Origin: Myxosarcina sp. GI1
GTDB taxonomy: Bacteria > Cyanobacteriota > Cyanobacteriia > Cyanobacteriales > Xenococcaceae
NCBI RefSeq assembly: GCF_000756305.1
Contig: NZ_JRFE01000019.1
Coordinates: forward strand, 58,014-117,487
Length of the DNA: 59,474 nt
Direction of reading: 5' to 3'
In this document: one piece after another, positions 17,623 through 26,667 of the stretch
Layout: every line of letters starts with the position of its first letter
How positions within the stretch are numbered: the stretch's first letter is position 1
Position numbers and translations under genes: made by a program
The notes under the pieces: generated by a model
Databases searched by the model: none
What the model saw: the letters and a program-made list of their open reading frames with translations, nothing else
What the model was told of the DNA's origin: nothing

Positions 17623-18537
17623 ATGGCTTTTGGTTCATTTGGACCTGCATCAGAATTGGGAGTAGCTCAATATGAAGATACTCCACCTCTAGAACGCACG
17701 CCAAATCTTTCCACAGACGAATTAGACACCATTATTAGAGCAGTTTACAAACAAGTGTTAGGTAATGCTTATGTAATGGAAAGCGAAAGGGTAGAAATTC
17801 CCGAATCTAAATTCAGAGATGGAGAACTTAGCGTTCGCGAATTCGTCAGAGCAGTTGCTAAATCCAATTTATATCGCTCGCGATTTTTTGAAACTTGTCC
17901 CCGCTATCGTTTTACCGAACTAAACTTCAAACATTTTCTCGGTCGCGCTCCTAATAGCTACGACGAGATGAAATTCCACAGCAACATTTTAGATACAGAA
18001 GGCTACGAAGCTGATATCGATTCCTATCTCGATAGTGATGAGTATCAAAATGCTTATGGCGAAAACTTCGTTCCTTTCTATCGCGGTTATAAGAGCCAAC
18101 CAGGTCAAACAATGGTTGAATTCACCCATATGTTTGCATTGTTGCCTGGTGCGGCAGGAAGCGACTTAAAAGGTAGCCTGGCAGGTAACAAACCAGCATT
18201 AAATAAAGACGCGATTTTAGGACTTCCCGTTCCCGTAGTTCCTCCTTCTGGTGGTGCTGCTGGTAATGGCTGGTCATTCCAGGAACCAGATACCGCTGGT
18301 GTAACTCGCCAAGGATATGGTGCTGGTGCTAATGGTACGGTTTATCGTGTTGAGGTAACGGGTTATAAAGTCTCTAACGTCAAAAGAGACCGCGTTGGTA
18401 GATTCCCCGTCAACTCATATTCTAAATTCCGTCGTAGTAATAAGGTTTATTTTGTACCTTACGACCAGTTATCCAAAGAATATCAGCGCATTCACAAACA
18501 AGGCGGTCAAATTGCCAGCATTACTCCAGTTAACTAA
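17623..18537 (+). CDS. cpeC: Phycoerythrin-associated rod linker CpeC
   Basis: A 304-residue phycobilisome rod linker that joins phycoerythrin hexamers. The N-terminal linker domain (about residues 25-165) has TIIRAVYKQVLGNAYVMESE, LSVREFVRAVAKSNLYRSRF and NFKHFLGRAPNSYDEM. After a Gly/Pro/Ala hinge the C-terminal CpcD-like domain begins YRVEVTGYKV and ends YQRIHKQGGQIASITPVN. The start at 17623 follows an AGGAGA site; a TTG at 17599 would add eight residues without support. The match to known CpeC is strong along the whole length. It heads the cpeC-cpeD transcript. Confidence 0.93.
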   Translation: MAFGSFGPASELGVAQYEDTPPLERTPNLSTDELDTIIRAVYKQVLGNAYVMESERVEIPESKFRDGELSVREFVRAVAKSNLYRSRFFETCPRYRFTELNFKHFLGRAPNSYDEMKFHSNILDTEGYEADIDSYLDSDEYQNAYGENFVPFYRGYKSQPGQTMVEFTHMFALLPGAAGSDLKGSLAGNKPALNKDAILGLPVPVVPPSGGAAGNGWSFQEPDTAGVTRQGYGAGANGTVYRVEVTGYKVSNVKRDRVGRFPVNSYSKFRRSNKVYFVPYDQLSKEYQRIHKQGGQIASITPVN

Positions 18538-18569
18538 GACTGACATTCATCTTCGGTAAATACTGAATC

Positions 18570-18621
18570 AGGAAGATAGATATAAAAGAAAGAAAAAATC
18601 ACTTTCTTTTATCTTCTTCCT
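18570..18621 (+). terminator. Stem-loop between cpeC and cpeD
   Basis: An 11-bp inner stem ATAAAAGAAAG (18582-18592)/CTTTCTTTTAT (18602-18612) is enclosed by AGGAAGA (18570-18576)/TCTTCCT (18615-18621). It lies 32 nt after cpeC and 87 nt before cpeD. Position inside the linker operon suggests partial termination or protection of the upstream message, which would set linker ratios. Confidence 0.65.
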
Positions 18622-18708
18622 TGGTGTCAATAAAAAGCTCCTCATGTCAGAGATCGAGCAAATCGTTTATCAAACTAAAAACTTTTATTTAAATACAGGG
18701 AAAAAATC

Positions 18709-19473
18709 ATGTCATTTTGGGTTACAGATTTACAGCCTGTAGAACTCCGCGAACGTCAAGACGACCAAGATTTTGATGTTATTATTCGTGCGGTCTACAA
18801 ACAGGTGTTGGGCAACGCTTATTTACTAGAGAGCGAGCGTTTGGACACGGCAGAATCTCTATTGCGTAATGGAGATATTACCATACGCGGTTTTGTGCGT
18901 TTGGTCGGTCAGTCAGACCTATATCGCTCTTTATATTTTGAGACTTGCTCGCAGTATCGCTTTATCGAGCTAAATTGCAAACACTTTTTAGGACGCGCAC
19001 CTTTCGACCAGGCAGAAATTTCTCGGCACGTTCAAATTTATAACGAACGAGGTTACGAAGCAGAGATCGACTCCTACATCGATAGCGATGAATATCTCGA
19101 TGCTTTTGGCGAAAATATCGTTCCCTGTCCTCGCACCGAGAGTAATCAAAAAACCCTGCAAAACGTAGGTTACAATCGTACCTATGCTTTATATCGTGGT
19201 TATGCCAGTAGCGATACTGTTACTAATGAAGCGAGATTAATTAAAGATTTAGCAGCTAATCTACCTACACCAGTCGTGTTACCCAAAAAAGGAGGTGGCG
19301 GAACTCCTGGAAATCGCAGCAAACGCTATCGGGTTCAAACTACCAAAGCCAGCCAGGGTTCTCTCAACCGCTTTAGCAATCAAACTTTTGAAGTTAGTTA
19401 CGACCAGTTAAACGCCAGAATCAAAAACATTCAGCGTACTGGCGGCAAAATCGTCAGCATTACTGAAGTTTAA
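18709..19473 (+). CDS. cpeD: Phycoerythrin-associated rod linker CpeD/CpeE type
   Basis: A 254-residue linker with the same two-domain plan as CpeC. The N-terminal phycobilisome linker domain contains VIIRAVYKQVLGNAYLLESE, RFIELNCKHFLGRAPFDQ and IDSYIDSDEYLDAFGENIVP. A shorter hinge (KKGGGGTPGNRSK) leads to a CpcD-like C-terminus ending NIQRTGGKIVSITEV. It would occupy a different rod position from CpeC. CpeD and CpeE are close in length and sequence, so the letter is tentative. The region at residues 140-165 (PCPRTESNQKTLQNVGYN) departs from the usual VPYxRG pattern. Confidence 0.85.
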   Translation: MSFWVTDLQPVELRERQDDQDFDVIIRAVYKQVLGNAYLLESERLDTAESLLRNGDITIRGFVRLVGQSDLYRSLYFETCSQYRFIELNCKHFLGRAPFDQAEISRHVQIYNERGYEAEIDSYIDSDEYLDAFGENIVPCPRTESNQKTLQNVGYNRTYALYRGYASSDTVTNEARLIKDLAANLPTPVVLPKKGGGGTPGNRSKRYRVQTTKASQGSLNRFSNQTFEVSYDQLNARIKNIQRTGGKIVSITEV

Positions 19474-19478
19474 AGCTT

Positions 19479-19500
19479 TGGGCGAAGTCAACTTCGCCCA
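19479..19500 (+). terminator. Hairpin between cpeD and the small linker gene
   Basis: TGGGCGAAG (19479-19487) pairs perfectly with CTTCGCCCA (19492-19500) around TCAA. A short AAAAAT, not a T-run, follows. It lies 5 nt past the cpeD stop and may cause partial termination or protect the cpeCD message. Confidence 0.65.
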
Positions 19501-19545
19501 TAAAAATCCTAATAAATCTATTCTATTAAATGAGGTAGCAAAATT

Positions 19546-19785
19546 ATGTCAGGAATGGTCACAACTGGAGATACCAATATCAGCAGTTATGGTAGCCGAA
19601 CGCTAGAAATTACCGTTACTGGTGTTGCCCGACAAGACATTGCTATGCGTAATAGCAACTATACAATGAAAGTCCCATACAGTCGTTTGTCTTCTACAAT
19701 CCAAAATATAATTCGGATGGGTGGAAAAGTAGAAAAAGTAACTACTTTACCCGCGTCATCTACTTCTACTGAGGAAAATAATTAA
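19546..19785 (+). CDS. Small CpcD-like rod linker
   Basis: A 79-residue free-standing CpcD-type domain: SRTLEITVTGVARQDIAM, then KVPYSRLSSTIQNIIRMGGK and EKVTTLPA. The same fold forms the C-terminal domains of the two upstream linkers. Stand-alone members such as CpcD cap the distal end of phycocyanin rods. Encoded here inside the phycoerythrin island, it is a candidate cap for phycoerythrin-ended rods. An AGGTAG-type ribosome site precedes the ATG. Confidence 0.88.
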   Translation: MSGMVTTGDTNISSYGSRTLEITVTGVARQDIAMRNSNYTMKVPYSRLSSTIQNIIRMGGKVEKVTTLPASSTSTEENN

Positions 19786-19925
19786 ATTTACAGCCTCAAA
19801 ATCTCAACTATAGCTAAGTTTTGTTGCGCTTGAGTCTAGCGGTTATTTACTTAACTGCTAGCACGACGGTTCAAAAAAAGTTTTGTCACTATTTAATTAA
19901 CAACAATTATTTAATTATTTTTTTA

Positions 19926-20462
19926 ATGGACATCACAGAATTTGTCGAGCTATCTTTAGGAAGATGGCGATCGCAGCGTAGCGTACATCATTTGGCTTTT
20001 CGTCATTTTGAACAAGTCACTTCTACTATTGATATCGAACCAATAGACAGTAGCGATAAAGCAATTATCGAGCTTTGTAAAATTCATCAAATCGAACCAA
20101 AATTAGCATCTAGTGCTTTTCGGATGACTTGGGAAGGAGAATCGGACTGGGATGAAGATGAAGTTACTCAGGGTTCGACGATTTTAGTTCCTATTCCCAA
20201 CCGCAGCGATCGCACTAAAGGCATTCTATTGCGAGAACAAGGATATGCCGAGACAATTCCAGCAGTAGGTAACTATACTATAAGTGCTGACGGCACTTTC
20301 ATTTTACATACTAAATATCAACGAGCCACTGCGGAAGAAAAAATTTGGTTTGCCATGCCAAATTTGCGCTTTCGAGTTTCTTCGATTAAAACTAGTGAGG
20401 GAACGGGAGTAGTAACCGCTTCTTTTTCTTCTGAAATTCGTTCTTTAGCATCAAATAATTAA
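19926..20462 (+). CDS. cpeS: Bilin lyase CpeS/CpcS family
   Basis: A 178-residue phycobiliprotein lyase. It starts MDITEFVELSLGRWRSQRS, matching the family start MNIxEFVExSxGxWxSQR; the frame is open 35 codons further upstream but that part is hydrophobic noise. Other landmarks are FRMTWEGESDWDEDE, GSTILVPIPNRSDRTKG, LLREQGYAETIPAVG and IWFAMPNLRFRVSS. It attaches phycoerythrobilin (by context) to a phycoerythrin subunit. The CpcU subgroup is also close, so the symbol rests partly on neighbours. Confidence 0.88.
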   Translation: MDITEFVELSLGRWRSQRSVHHLAFRHFEQVTSTIDIEPIDSSDKAIIELCKIHQIEPKLASSAFRMTWEGESDWDEDEVTQGSTILVPIPNRSDRTKGILLREQGYAETIPAVGNYTISADGTFILHTKYQRATAEEKIWFAMPNLRFRVSSIKTSEGTGVVTASFSSEIRSLASNN

Positions 20463-20525
20463 AATAATAGCCAATGTTATTACTTCATAAGTAACTAGCG
20501 AACTTTTTAGCAAAAACTTTTTAAA

Positions 20526-21146
20526 ATGTCATCGAAAACCAATAGTTTAGGAGCAGAAAAAAATAGTTTATTATACGAACTAGCTAGCCTAATGGCTGGA
20601 GACTTTGATAACTATCGTCAAGCACTTGCAGATCCCAAAACTTACGCTCGCATTCGCATTTTTTTCCGTCCTTTACCTTGGGATTTTTTTTCAGGAATTG
20701 GTTTTTATTCCGAACAAGTTTACGAATACGATCTTTGGAGTCCCTATCGTCAGGGAGTACACCGTTTAGTAGATCGCGGAGATGATATTTATATTGAAAA
20801 TTATCGTCTTTTAGATGCTGAAGAATATGCGGGTGCGGGTCATAACCGCGATATTTTGCTAACTATAGATCGCGATCGCATTCAAAGACGGTTGAACTGT
20901 TCGATGGTGTTTAAAAAAGAGGGCGATTTATTTCGTGGTAGCGTCGAACCTGGAAATAAATGCTGGATTGAGAAAAAAGGAATTCAAACTTATTTAGTTA
21001 GTGATGTCGAACTCACCGCCAATACTTGGATTAGTTGGGATCGAGGTGTAGATCCTAATACCGAGCGGCAAGTTTGGGGGTCGGCAGCAGGAGCTTTAAA
21101 GTTTGATAAAAAAGAAAGTTTTGCTGCCGAACTTCCTTTTGCATAA
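20526..21146 (+). CDS. cpeT: Bilin lyase/chaperone CpeT
   Basis: A 206-residue CpcT/CpeT-family protein. Conserved blocks are LASLMAGDFDNYRQALADP, RIFFRPLPWDFFSGIGFYSEQ, YRLLDAEEYAGAG, CSMVFKKEGDLFRGSVEPG and TWISWDRGVDPNTERQVWGS. CpcT attaches phycocyanobilin to a beta-subunit cysteine; CpeT in phycoerythrin makers acts on phycoerythrin beta. Placement directly after cpeS and before cpeR, as in other cpe clusters, supports CpeT. Confidence 0.92.
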   Translation: MSSKTNSLGAEKNSLLYELASLMAGDFDNYRQALADPKTYARIRIFFRPLPWDFFSGIGFYSEQVYEYDLWSPYRQGVHRLVDRGDDIYIENYRLLDAEEYAGAGHNRDILLTIDRDRIQRRLNCSMVFKKEGDLFRGSVEPGNKCWIEKKGIQTYLVSDVELTANTWISWDRGVDPNTERQVWGSAAGALKFDKKESFAAELPFA

Positions 21147-21404
21147 CTGTAAGCAAAGCTTTTAATAGTAATCTTTGTAATATTTAAAATACAAAAATTT
21201 AGATTACAATTAAAAGCAAAAAATAAAATTTTTTATTACGCTTTTAAAAAACAAAATTATATTTGGTGACTCGTTATAGCAACAAGTGAGGGTCTTGATT
21301 TTTTACTCTAATTAACAAAAAGTTTGTCTTATCGCTCGACACTATTTAAGACATATTATGCCAAATACTGAAAATACCATATTCATTAAAAAATTTTAAA
21401 AATT

Positions 21405-21740
21405 ATGATATCGGAGCTAAAAATAAACAGGATGTTGCCACCAGTAGCGAGCAAAAAAATGCAAGCATGGATTAGAAGTAAACATCTAATTTGTGAGGGT
21501 CATTTTTTTGTTTTTGAAACTTTAGAATACTCTACGGTAGAAAGGTTTGAAGACTGTGTTAAAAGTTTAGGAGGTAGCTTGATTTCGGTTGAGCCTGTTA
21601 AAAAAGTTTGGATTGGCAATCATCGTCAGGTAATTCTATATCAAGCTAAAGCTAGCTTACATACTCCCCATCACGATTTGAAACAATATTGGGTTAAATA
21701 TGGCGGATTTTATACCAGATTTGACGAACGTTATTGTTAA
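21405..21740 (+). CDS. cpeR: Phycoerythrin operon activator CpeR
   Basis: A 111-residue small protein matching CpeR nearly throughout: MLPPVASKKMQAWIRSKHL, CEGHFFVFETLEYSTVERFED, SLGGSLISVEPVKKVWIG, and the end KYGGFYTRFDERYC. CpeR is needed in chromatically adapting cyanobacteria to switch on cpeBA in green light. Two starts are possible: ATG 21405 and ATG 21432 (the usual MLPP start, with GGAG 15 nt upstream). It closes the island, separated from cpeT by 258 nt of AT-rich DNA that may carry its own promoter. Its main target cpeBA is outside this window. Confidence 0.93.
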   Translation: MISELKINRMLPPVASKKMQAWIRSKHLICEGHFFVFETLEYSTVERFEDCVKSLGGSLISVEPVKKVWIGNHRQVILYQAKASLHTPHHDLKQYWVKYGGFYTRFDERYC

Positions 21741-21784
21741 ATTTAGTAGATGGGTTTAATTAATTAAATATAAATTAGCTTAGG

Positions 21785-21830
21785 CAGGGAACAGGGAACA
21801 GAGAAGTAATAAGTAATCAGTAATCAGTAA
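21785..21830. repeat. Heptanucleotide tandem repeats (STRR type)
   Basis: Consecutive 7-mers drift through CAGGGAA (twice), CAGAGAA, GTAATAA, GTAATCA (twice) and GTAAA. The following stretch to about 21925 is unusually GC-rich (CTCGCGCC, GTCGGCGCGGGGTCG) and looks like another interspersed cyanobacterial repeat rather than a gene. Confidence 0.75.
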
Positions 21831-21942
21831 ATTATTTTGACTCGCTACTTGCTACCTCGCGCCTTCCCTTGCGCCTTACTCTTTCAGAGAAGCTTCGCAA
21901 CGTCGGCGCGGGGTCGCTCGTCTACTTACGAACAAATAACTG

Positions 21943-22593
21943 TCATGTTTTACCATAAGTTCGTACTGCTCTGGCAACTACAGCTACACCACCTACTCTA
22001 AAACCAAAACTGGTTAAAATTTTTGTAGCTTCTATTGCTGTGGCACCTGAAGTATAAATATCGTCTAATAGTAAAAGAGGATATTTTGGTGTCTGTTTGC
22101 CAAGACAAAAAGCATTAGTAATGTTTTGCTTTCTTTCTAAGGGGTTTAAACCAAACATAGCTTCAGTGTTGTGTTGTCTAAGTAAAACTTTGGTCTGTAA
22201 TAAATCACCCGTTTGCTGACAAAAACCCTTGGCAATAATCTCTGCTTGATTAAAACCTCTCGATCGCTGTTTATCTGGATGTAAAGGAATAGGAATTACC
22301 GCCATTTTTTCTGGCTTTAAAGCAGTTTCGCGCCAAGTTTTGCCCAAACAGTTGCCCAAAACCATGCCAATTTCTGGGTGAGAGTCGTATTTCATTGTAG
22401 CGATCGCACGTTTTAGCTGTCCGTCATATCTTCCCCAGGCAAACAGCGGTAAATCGCCTTGCCACCAGCAATGTTTGGCTAGACGACAACTCTCTAACTT
22501 TCTTTCGCAGTAGATGCAAATTGTCTCTGCCGAAGTGCGGTCGCACAAAGGGCATTTTGTTTCGAGAAAAACAGAAAGTAACTCTTTAAACAT
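21943..22593 (-). CDS. comF: ComF-family phosphoribosyltransferase
   Basis: A 216-residue ComF protein. The N-terminus has a four-cysteine zinc finger, CPLCDRTSAETICIYC (residues 15-30). The C-terminal phosphoribosyltransferase domain has IPIPLHPDKQRSRGFNQAE and the PRPP loop LLLDDIYTSGATA. In naturally competent bacteria ComF acts after DNA uptake, probably handing strands to recombination; in cyanobacteria it is required for transformation in tested strains. It is a single gene with no neighbours of the competence system except the pilus cluster 30 kb away. Confidence 0.93.
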   Translation of the reverse strand: MFKELLSVFLETKCPLCDRTSAETICIYCERKLESCRLAKHCWWQGDLPLFAWGRYDGQLKRAIATMKYDSHPEIGMVLGNCLGKTWRETALKPEKMAVIPIPLHPDKQRSRGFNQAEIIAKGFCQQTGDLLQTKVLLRQHNTEAMFGLNPLERKQNITNAFCLGKQTPKYPLLLLDDIYTSGATAIEATKILTSFGFRVGGVAVVARAVRTYGKT

Positions 22594-22685
22594 ATACTGT
22601 TGGTTCTAAAGATCGATTCAATTGTGCGATCGCTTTAGAGTCAACCGCCACACTTTTAAATGTTAAAAAAAAACTAAGAATTATT

Positions 22686-22810
22686 TATAGCGGTTCTCAT
22701 AATTAGTAAAGTACAAATCTACACTTGGAACAGAGCGCTCAAATCCTAAAGCCTAGTGCCTAGTGCCTAGCAAAACCGAAGTGTACCTCATATGACCGAG
22801 AACCACTATA
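22686..22810. mobile_element. MITE-like element with terminal inverted repeats
   Basis: The left end TATAGCGGTTCTC (22686-22698) and the right end, read on the minus strand, TATAGTGGTTCTC (22810-22798) match in 12 of 13 positions. Similarity continues weakly inward (AGTAAAGTACA versus TGAGGTACACT). The element is 125 bp, carries no gene, and begins and ends with TA, as expected for IS630/Tc1-type transposition. Three CCTAGTG-type heptamers lie inside. Its right end abuts the stop codon of the next gene. Confidence 0.7.
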
Positions 22811-23602
22811 TTACGATTTTGAGTAAGAGATCGGACGATTAACTTTTGGTTTGGCAAAGCGTTCCCAGGCGTTGCCTCCACGCAAAAATAACTCCATCCA
22901 GGTTACTTTGGTGCCGTCTTTTTTTTGCCAGCCAGAACTACCAGGAGCAAAAGCAAGAGTACCTTCGGGGACGCGAAAGCTACCGTCAGAATAAATAGCA
23001 TCGCTAACTACATCACCAACGCGGACTACTACTTTACTAGACTGAGGTAGATCGACACTGCTGGCTGGTATGGTAGTTTTGATATTGCCGTAACCGTCGC
23101 TCCAGGCTACGCGATCTGCTGGTGGATCGGGAATTGCTGCTGGCGCGATCGCATCACCTAAAAGACTGTAATCTTCCATGGCGATCGCTGCTGCTGCTTG
23201 CGGAAACACATCCCGCGAACGAAACTGCGAACCTCCTCTAGATACGTTTATATTATTAATCTGTAAAGCTTCTTCTTTTACAAAGGAAAGAGTATAGCCT
23301 GCCAAAACTCCAACTATCTGTACCCCGTTGGCAAGTTTCACATAGGTCAATCCTTCTCCTTCATTGTCAGGTCGCGCTTCAAGATTATCCTGTCGGGGGG
23401 CGCAGTTATGATAGATCAGGCGATCGGAAGCACCAGGGTTTAAACCAAGTTGGGCGATCCAAAATCCCGTTGCTAAGGTACTAAAAGGAGGCACGCTCAA
23501 GCAATAAATTTGTGCGGCAGGTAATTTTTGATTTAAGCGTTGGCTGACTTCAGCAAATGCAGGATCTCCTATACCGTAATCCCCAATCAGATTTATCAAC
23601 AT
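22811..23602 (-). CDS. SAM hydroxide adenosyltransferase-like protein (DUF62)
   Basis: A 263-residue protein resembling the SAM hydrolase/fluorinase superfamily. The start MLINLIGDYGIGDPAF corresponds to the family TDFGxxDxYV block. SQFRSRDVFPQAAAAIA corresponds to FHGRDIFAPAAA. The C-terminal domain shows the NIKTTIP and EGTLAFAPGSSGW regions. Family members split SAM to adenosine and methionine with water. The sequence is divergent, so activity is not certain. The TAA stop (22813-22811) lies directly against the MITE-like element. Confidence 0.8.
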   Translation of the reverse strand: MLINLIGDYGIGDPAFAEVSQRLNQKLPAAQIYCLSVPPFSTLATGFWIAQLGLNPGASDRLIYHNCAPRQDNLEARPDNEGEGLTYVKLANGVQIVGVLAGYTLSFVKEEALQINNINVSRGGSQFRSRDVFPQAAAAIAMEDYSLLGDAIAPAAIPDPPADRVAWSDGYGNIKTTIPASSVDLPQSSKVVVRVGDVVSDAIYSDGSFRVPEGTLAFAPGSSGWQKKDGTKVTWMELFLRGGNAWERFAKPKVNRPISYSKS

Positions 23603-24914
<1,312 letters not shown>

Positions 24915-25142
24915 CTGTAGCGATACTGTATTTATATTTATTTGTGAACTAAACAATAGAGAAAGGCAATAGAATTTTTTTCAGGAATCATTTAGGATTG
25001 CTAATTGCTATAACAATTTATTACCAATATCAATTGCAAACAGCAATCTAAGCTACATTGAGCCGTGAAGCGAGCGTATCAAATAATAGGCAGCGAGCGA
25101 TCGCTTCTGTTTTTATATCAACTTACATAAGGTTAGGCTCAA

Positions 25143-25613
25143 ATGATCCATCATCTTTCTATTCCCGCTAAAAATCCCTTTCACGTAGCTAAAGTCTTAA
25201 CCGAACTGTTTGACAATAGTTATTGCGCTCCTTTTCCGTCTTATTCGGGTAGCTACGTAGCTTTTGCTGGCGATAAATACGGAACCGTAATTGAAGTTTA
25301 TCCCCTCGGTACGGAAATGCTGCCAGGAAAAGACGATAAACCCATACAATTTCGTCATCAAGACACCTCAAATCCATTTATTGCTACTCACGCTGCTATT
25401 TCTATTCCCATCGAGCGAGAGCAAGTAGAAGCCATTGCCAAACGCGAACAGTGGCGATGCGTACGTTGCGATCGCGGCTACTTTGAAATAATTGAGTTTT
25501 GGATTGAAAATGCCGTATTACTCGAATTAAGTACTCCAGATTTGGCAGGACAATACATAGACGCTTTATCACCAGACAAGCTAGCAGAATATTTTACTAA
25601 AGCTAATTCTTAA
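25143..25613 (+). CDS. VOC/glyoxalase-like hypothetical protein
   Basis: A 156-residue soluble protein. The opening IHHLSIPAKNPFHVAKVL and the later FIATHAAISIPIEREQVEAIA and EIIEFWIENAVLLELSTPD give the paired beta-alpha-beta layout of the vicinal-oxygen-chelate fold, with His and Glu at plausible metal positions. No substrate can be named. It is a single gene with its own terminator. Confidence 0.65.
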   Translation: MIHHLSIPAKNPFHVAKVLTELFDNSYCAPFPSYSGSYVAFAGDKYGTVIEVYPLGTEMLPGKDDKPIQFRHQDTSNPFIATHAAISIPIEREQVEAIAKREQWRCVRCDRGYFEIIEFWIENAVLLELSTPDLAGQYIDALSPDKLAEYFTKANS

Positions 25614-25647
25614 GTAATCTAAAGAATTTAAACTTTAGCTTATCGCT

Positions 25648-25682
25648 ATTTGAGAGTATAGCTCTCAAATCCTAGTTTTTTG
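25648..25682 (+). terminator. Intrinsic terminator after the VOC-like gene
   Basis: ATTTGAGAG (25648-25656) pairs perfectly with CTCTCAAAT (25662-25670) around TATAG. CCTAG and a run of six Ts follow. It lies 35 nt past the stop. Confidence 0.82.
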
Positions 25683-25694
25683 GTAAATATCAAA

Positions 25695-26160
25695 ATGGCA
25701 ACTATTATTGGTACTACAGACAACGATTTTCTCTTTGGCACACCAGAAGACGATGTTATTAAGTCTTTGGCAGGTAACGACGATATTATTAGTGCTGGAG
25801 ATGGTAACGATACGGTTGCTGCTGGTAGCGGCGAAGATAATGTTTTTGGTGCCGAGGGTGACAATCGCATTACGGGAAATGCAGGAACAGACTACATTCG
25901 AGGCTGGTTTGATAACGATTGGCTCAATGGCGGTAAGGGAACTGATATTTTAATTGGAGAAGACGGCAATGACAGTCTCTATAGCGATAAAGGCAATGAC
26001 TTGATGTTTGGTGACACAGATGATGTTAATGGTATTGGCGATGATGTCCTAAACGGCAATCTTGGTTAATAATGGCGCTTCACCAGAACTGGTTGCGATT
26101 TTGGCAGACGTTTCCTCTGATGCACTCGATCTAAATAATTCCGAGCAATTTGTCTTTTAA
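25695..26160 (+). pseudogene. Truncated and frameshifted RTX calcium-binding protein
   Basis: From ATG 25695 the frame encodes about 124 residues of hemolysin-type calcium-binding repeats (GTTDNDFLFGTPEDD, GGKGTDILIGEDGND, DKGNDLMFGDTDDVNG) and stops at 26067-26069. One base later, in the +1 frame, 26071-26160 encodes NGASPELVAILADVSSDALD and ends QFVF, a typical C-terminal end of cyanobacterial RTX proteins. The two parts look like remains of one larger gene that lost its middle and its frame. RTX proteins of this kind are normally secreted by type I systems; none is adjacent. Confidence 0.7.
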
Positions 26161-26667
26161 ACTTGAGATTATTTGCAGCTATAGAGCTAAATATACATAT
26201 CTCAGTATAGGATGCGATCGCAACTATCTCAATCGTTTTTAGTGTAACGCTGCTGCGGTCTAAATAGTCAGCAGCTTGTTCTTGAAAACGCGAGTGATAA
26301 AAATTAAATTCATCTATAGCAGTAAATCTATAGGTATTTAGCATAGTTTTACTGCTTTTTATTGTTTAATCATAGATAATTCAGACTTTAGTTATAAAAA
26401 AATATACTCAATGAAACAACTAAAGTTTGTAGTAGTTCTATTTCTTTGGTAAAGCTCAGTTAGAGACGGTTTTCAAATATTTATTATTTTTGTTGTTTAT
26501 CTGATTATGTCAATCGTTACAAAAAAGTGCATTTAAATAACTACATCAATATCTAATTGAGTTTTATTCATTTGCATAAAACATTCAAATTAAACGTAAT
26601 AAAAAATAGCAGACAGAAAACCAAAATATTTTAGTCAACTATAGTCTCGTTATTAAGGAGAAAGCTG
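26161..26667. other. Gene-free AT-rich region
   Basis: About 500 nt without a supported gene. A 92-codon open frame on the minus strand overlaps the RTX remnant and has no family features. The DNA is AT-rich with no strong repeat. AAGGAG at about 26657-26662 is the ribosome site of the DUF2235 gene. Confidence 0.45.

Noticed and set aside
26066-26344. 92-codon minus-strand frame overlapping the RTX remnant
   Set aside because: Overlaps the tail of a recognisable gene remnant and shows no domain or plausible ribosome site.
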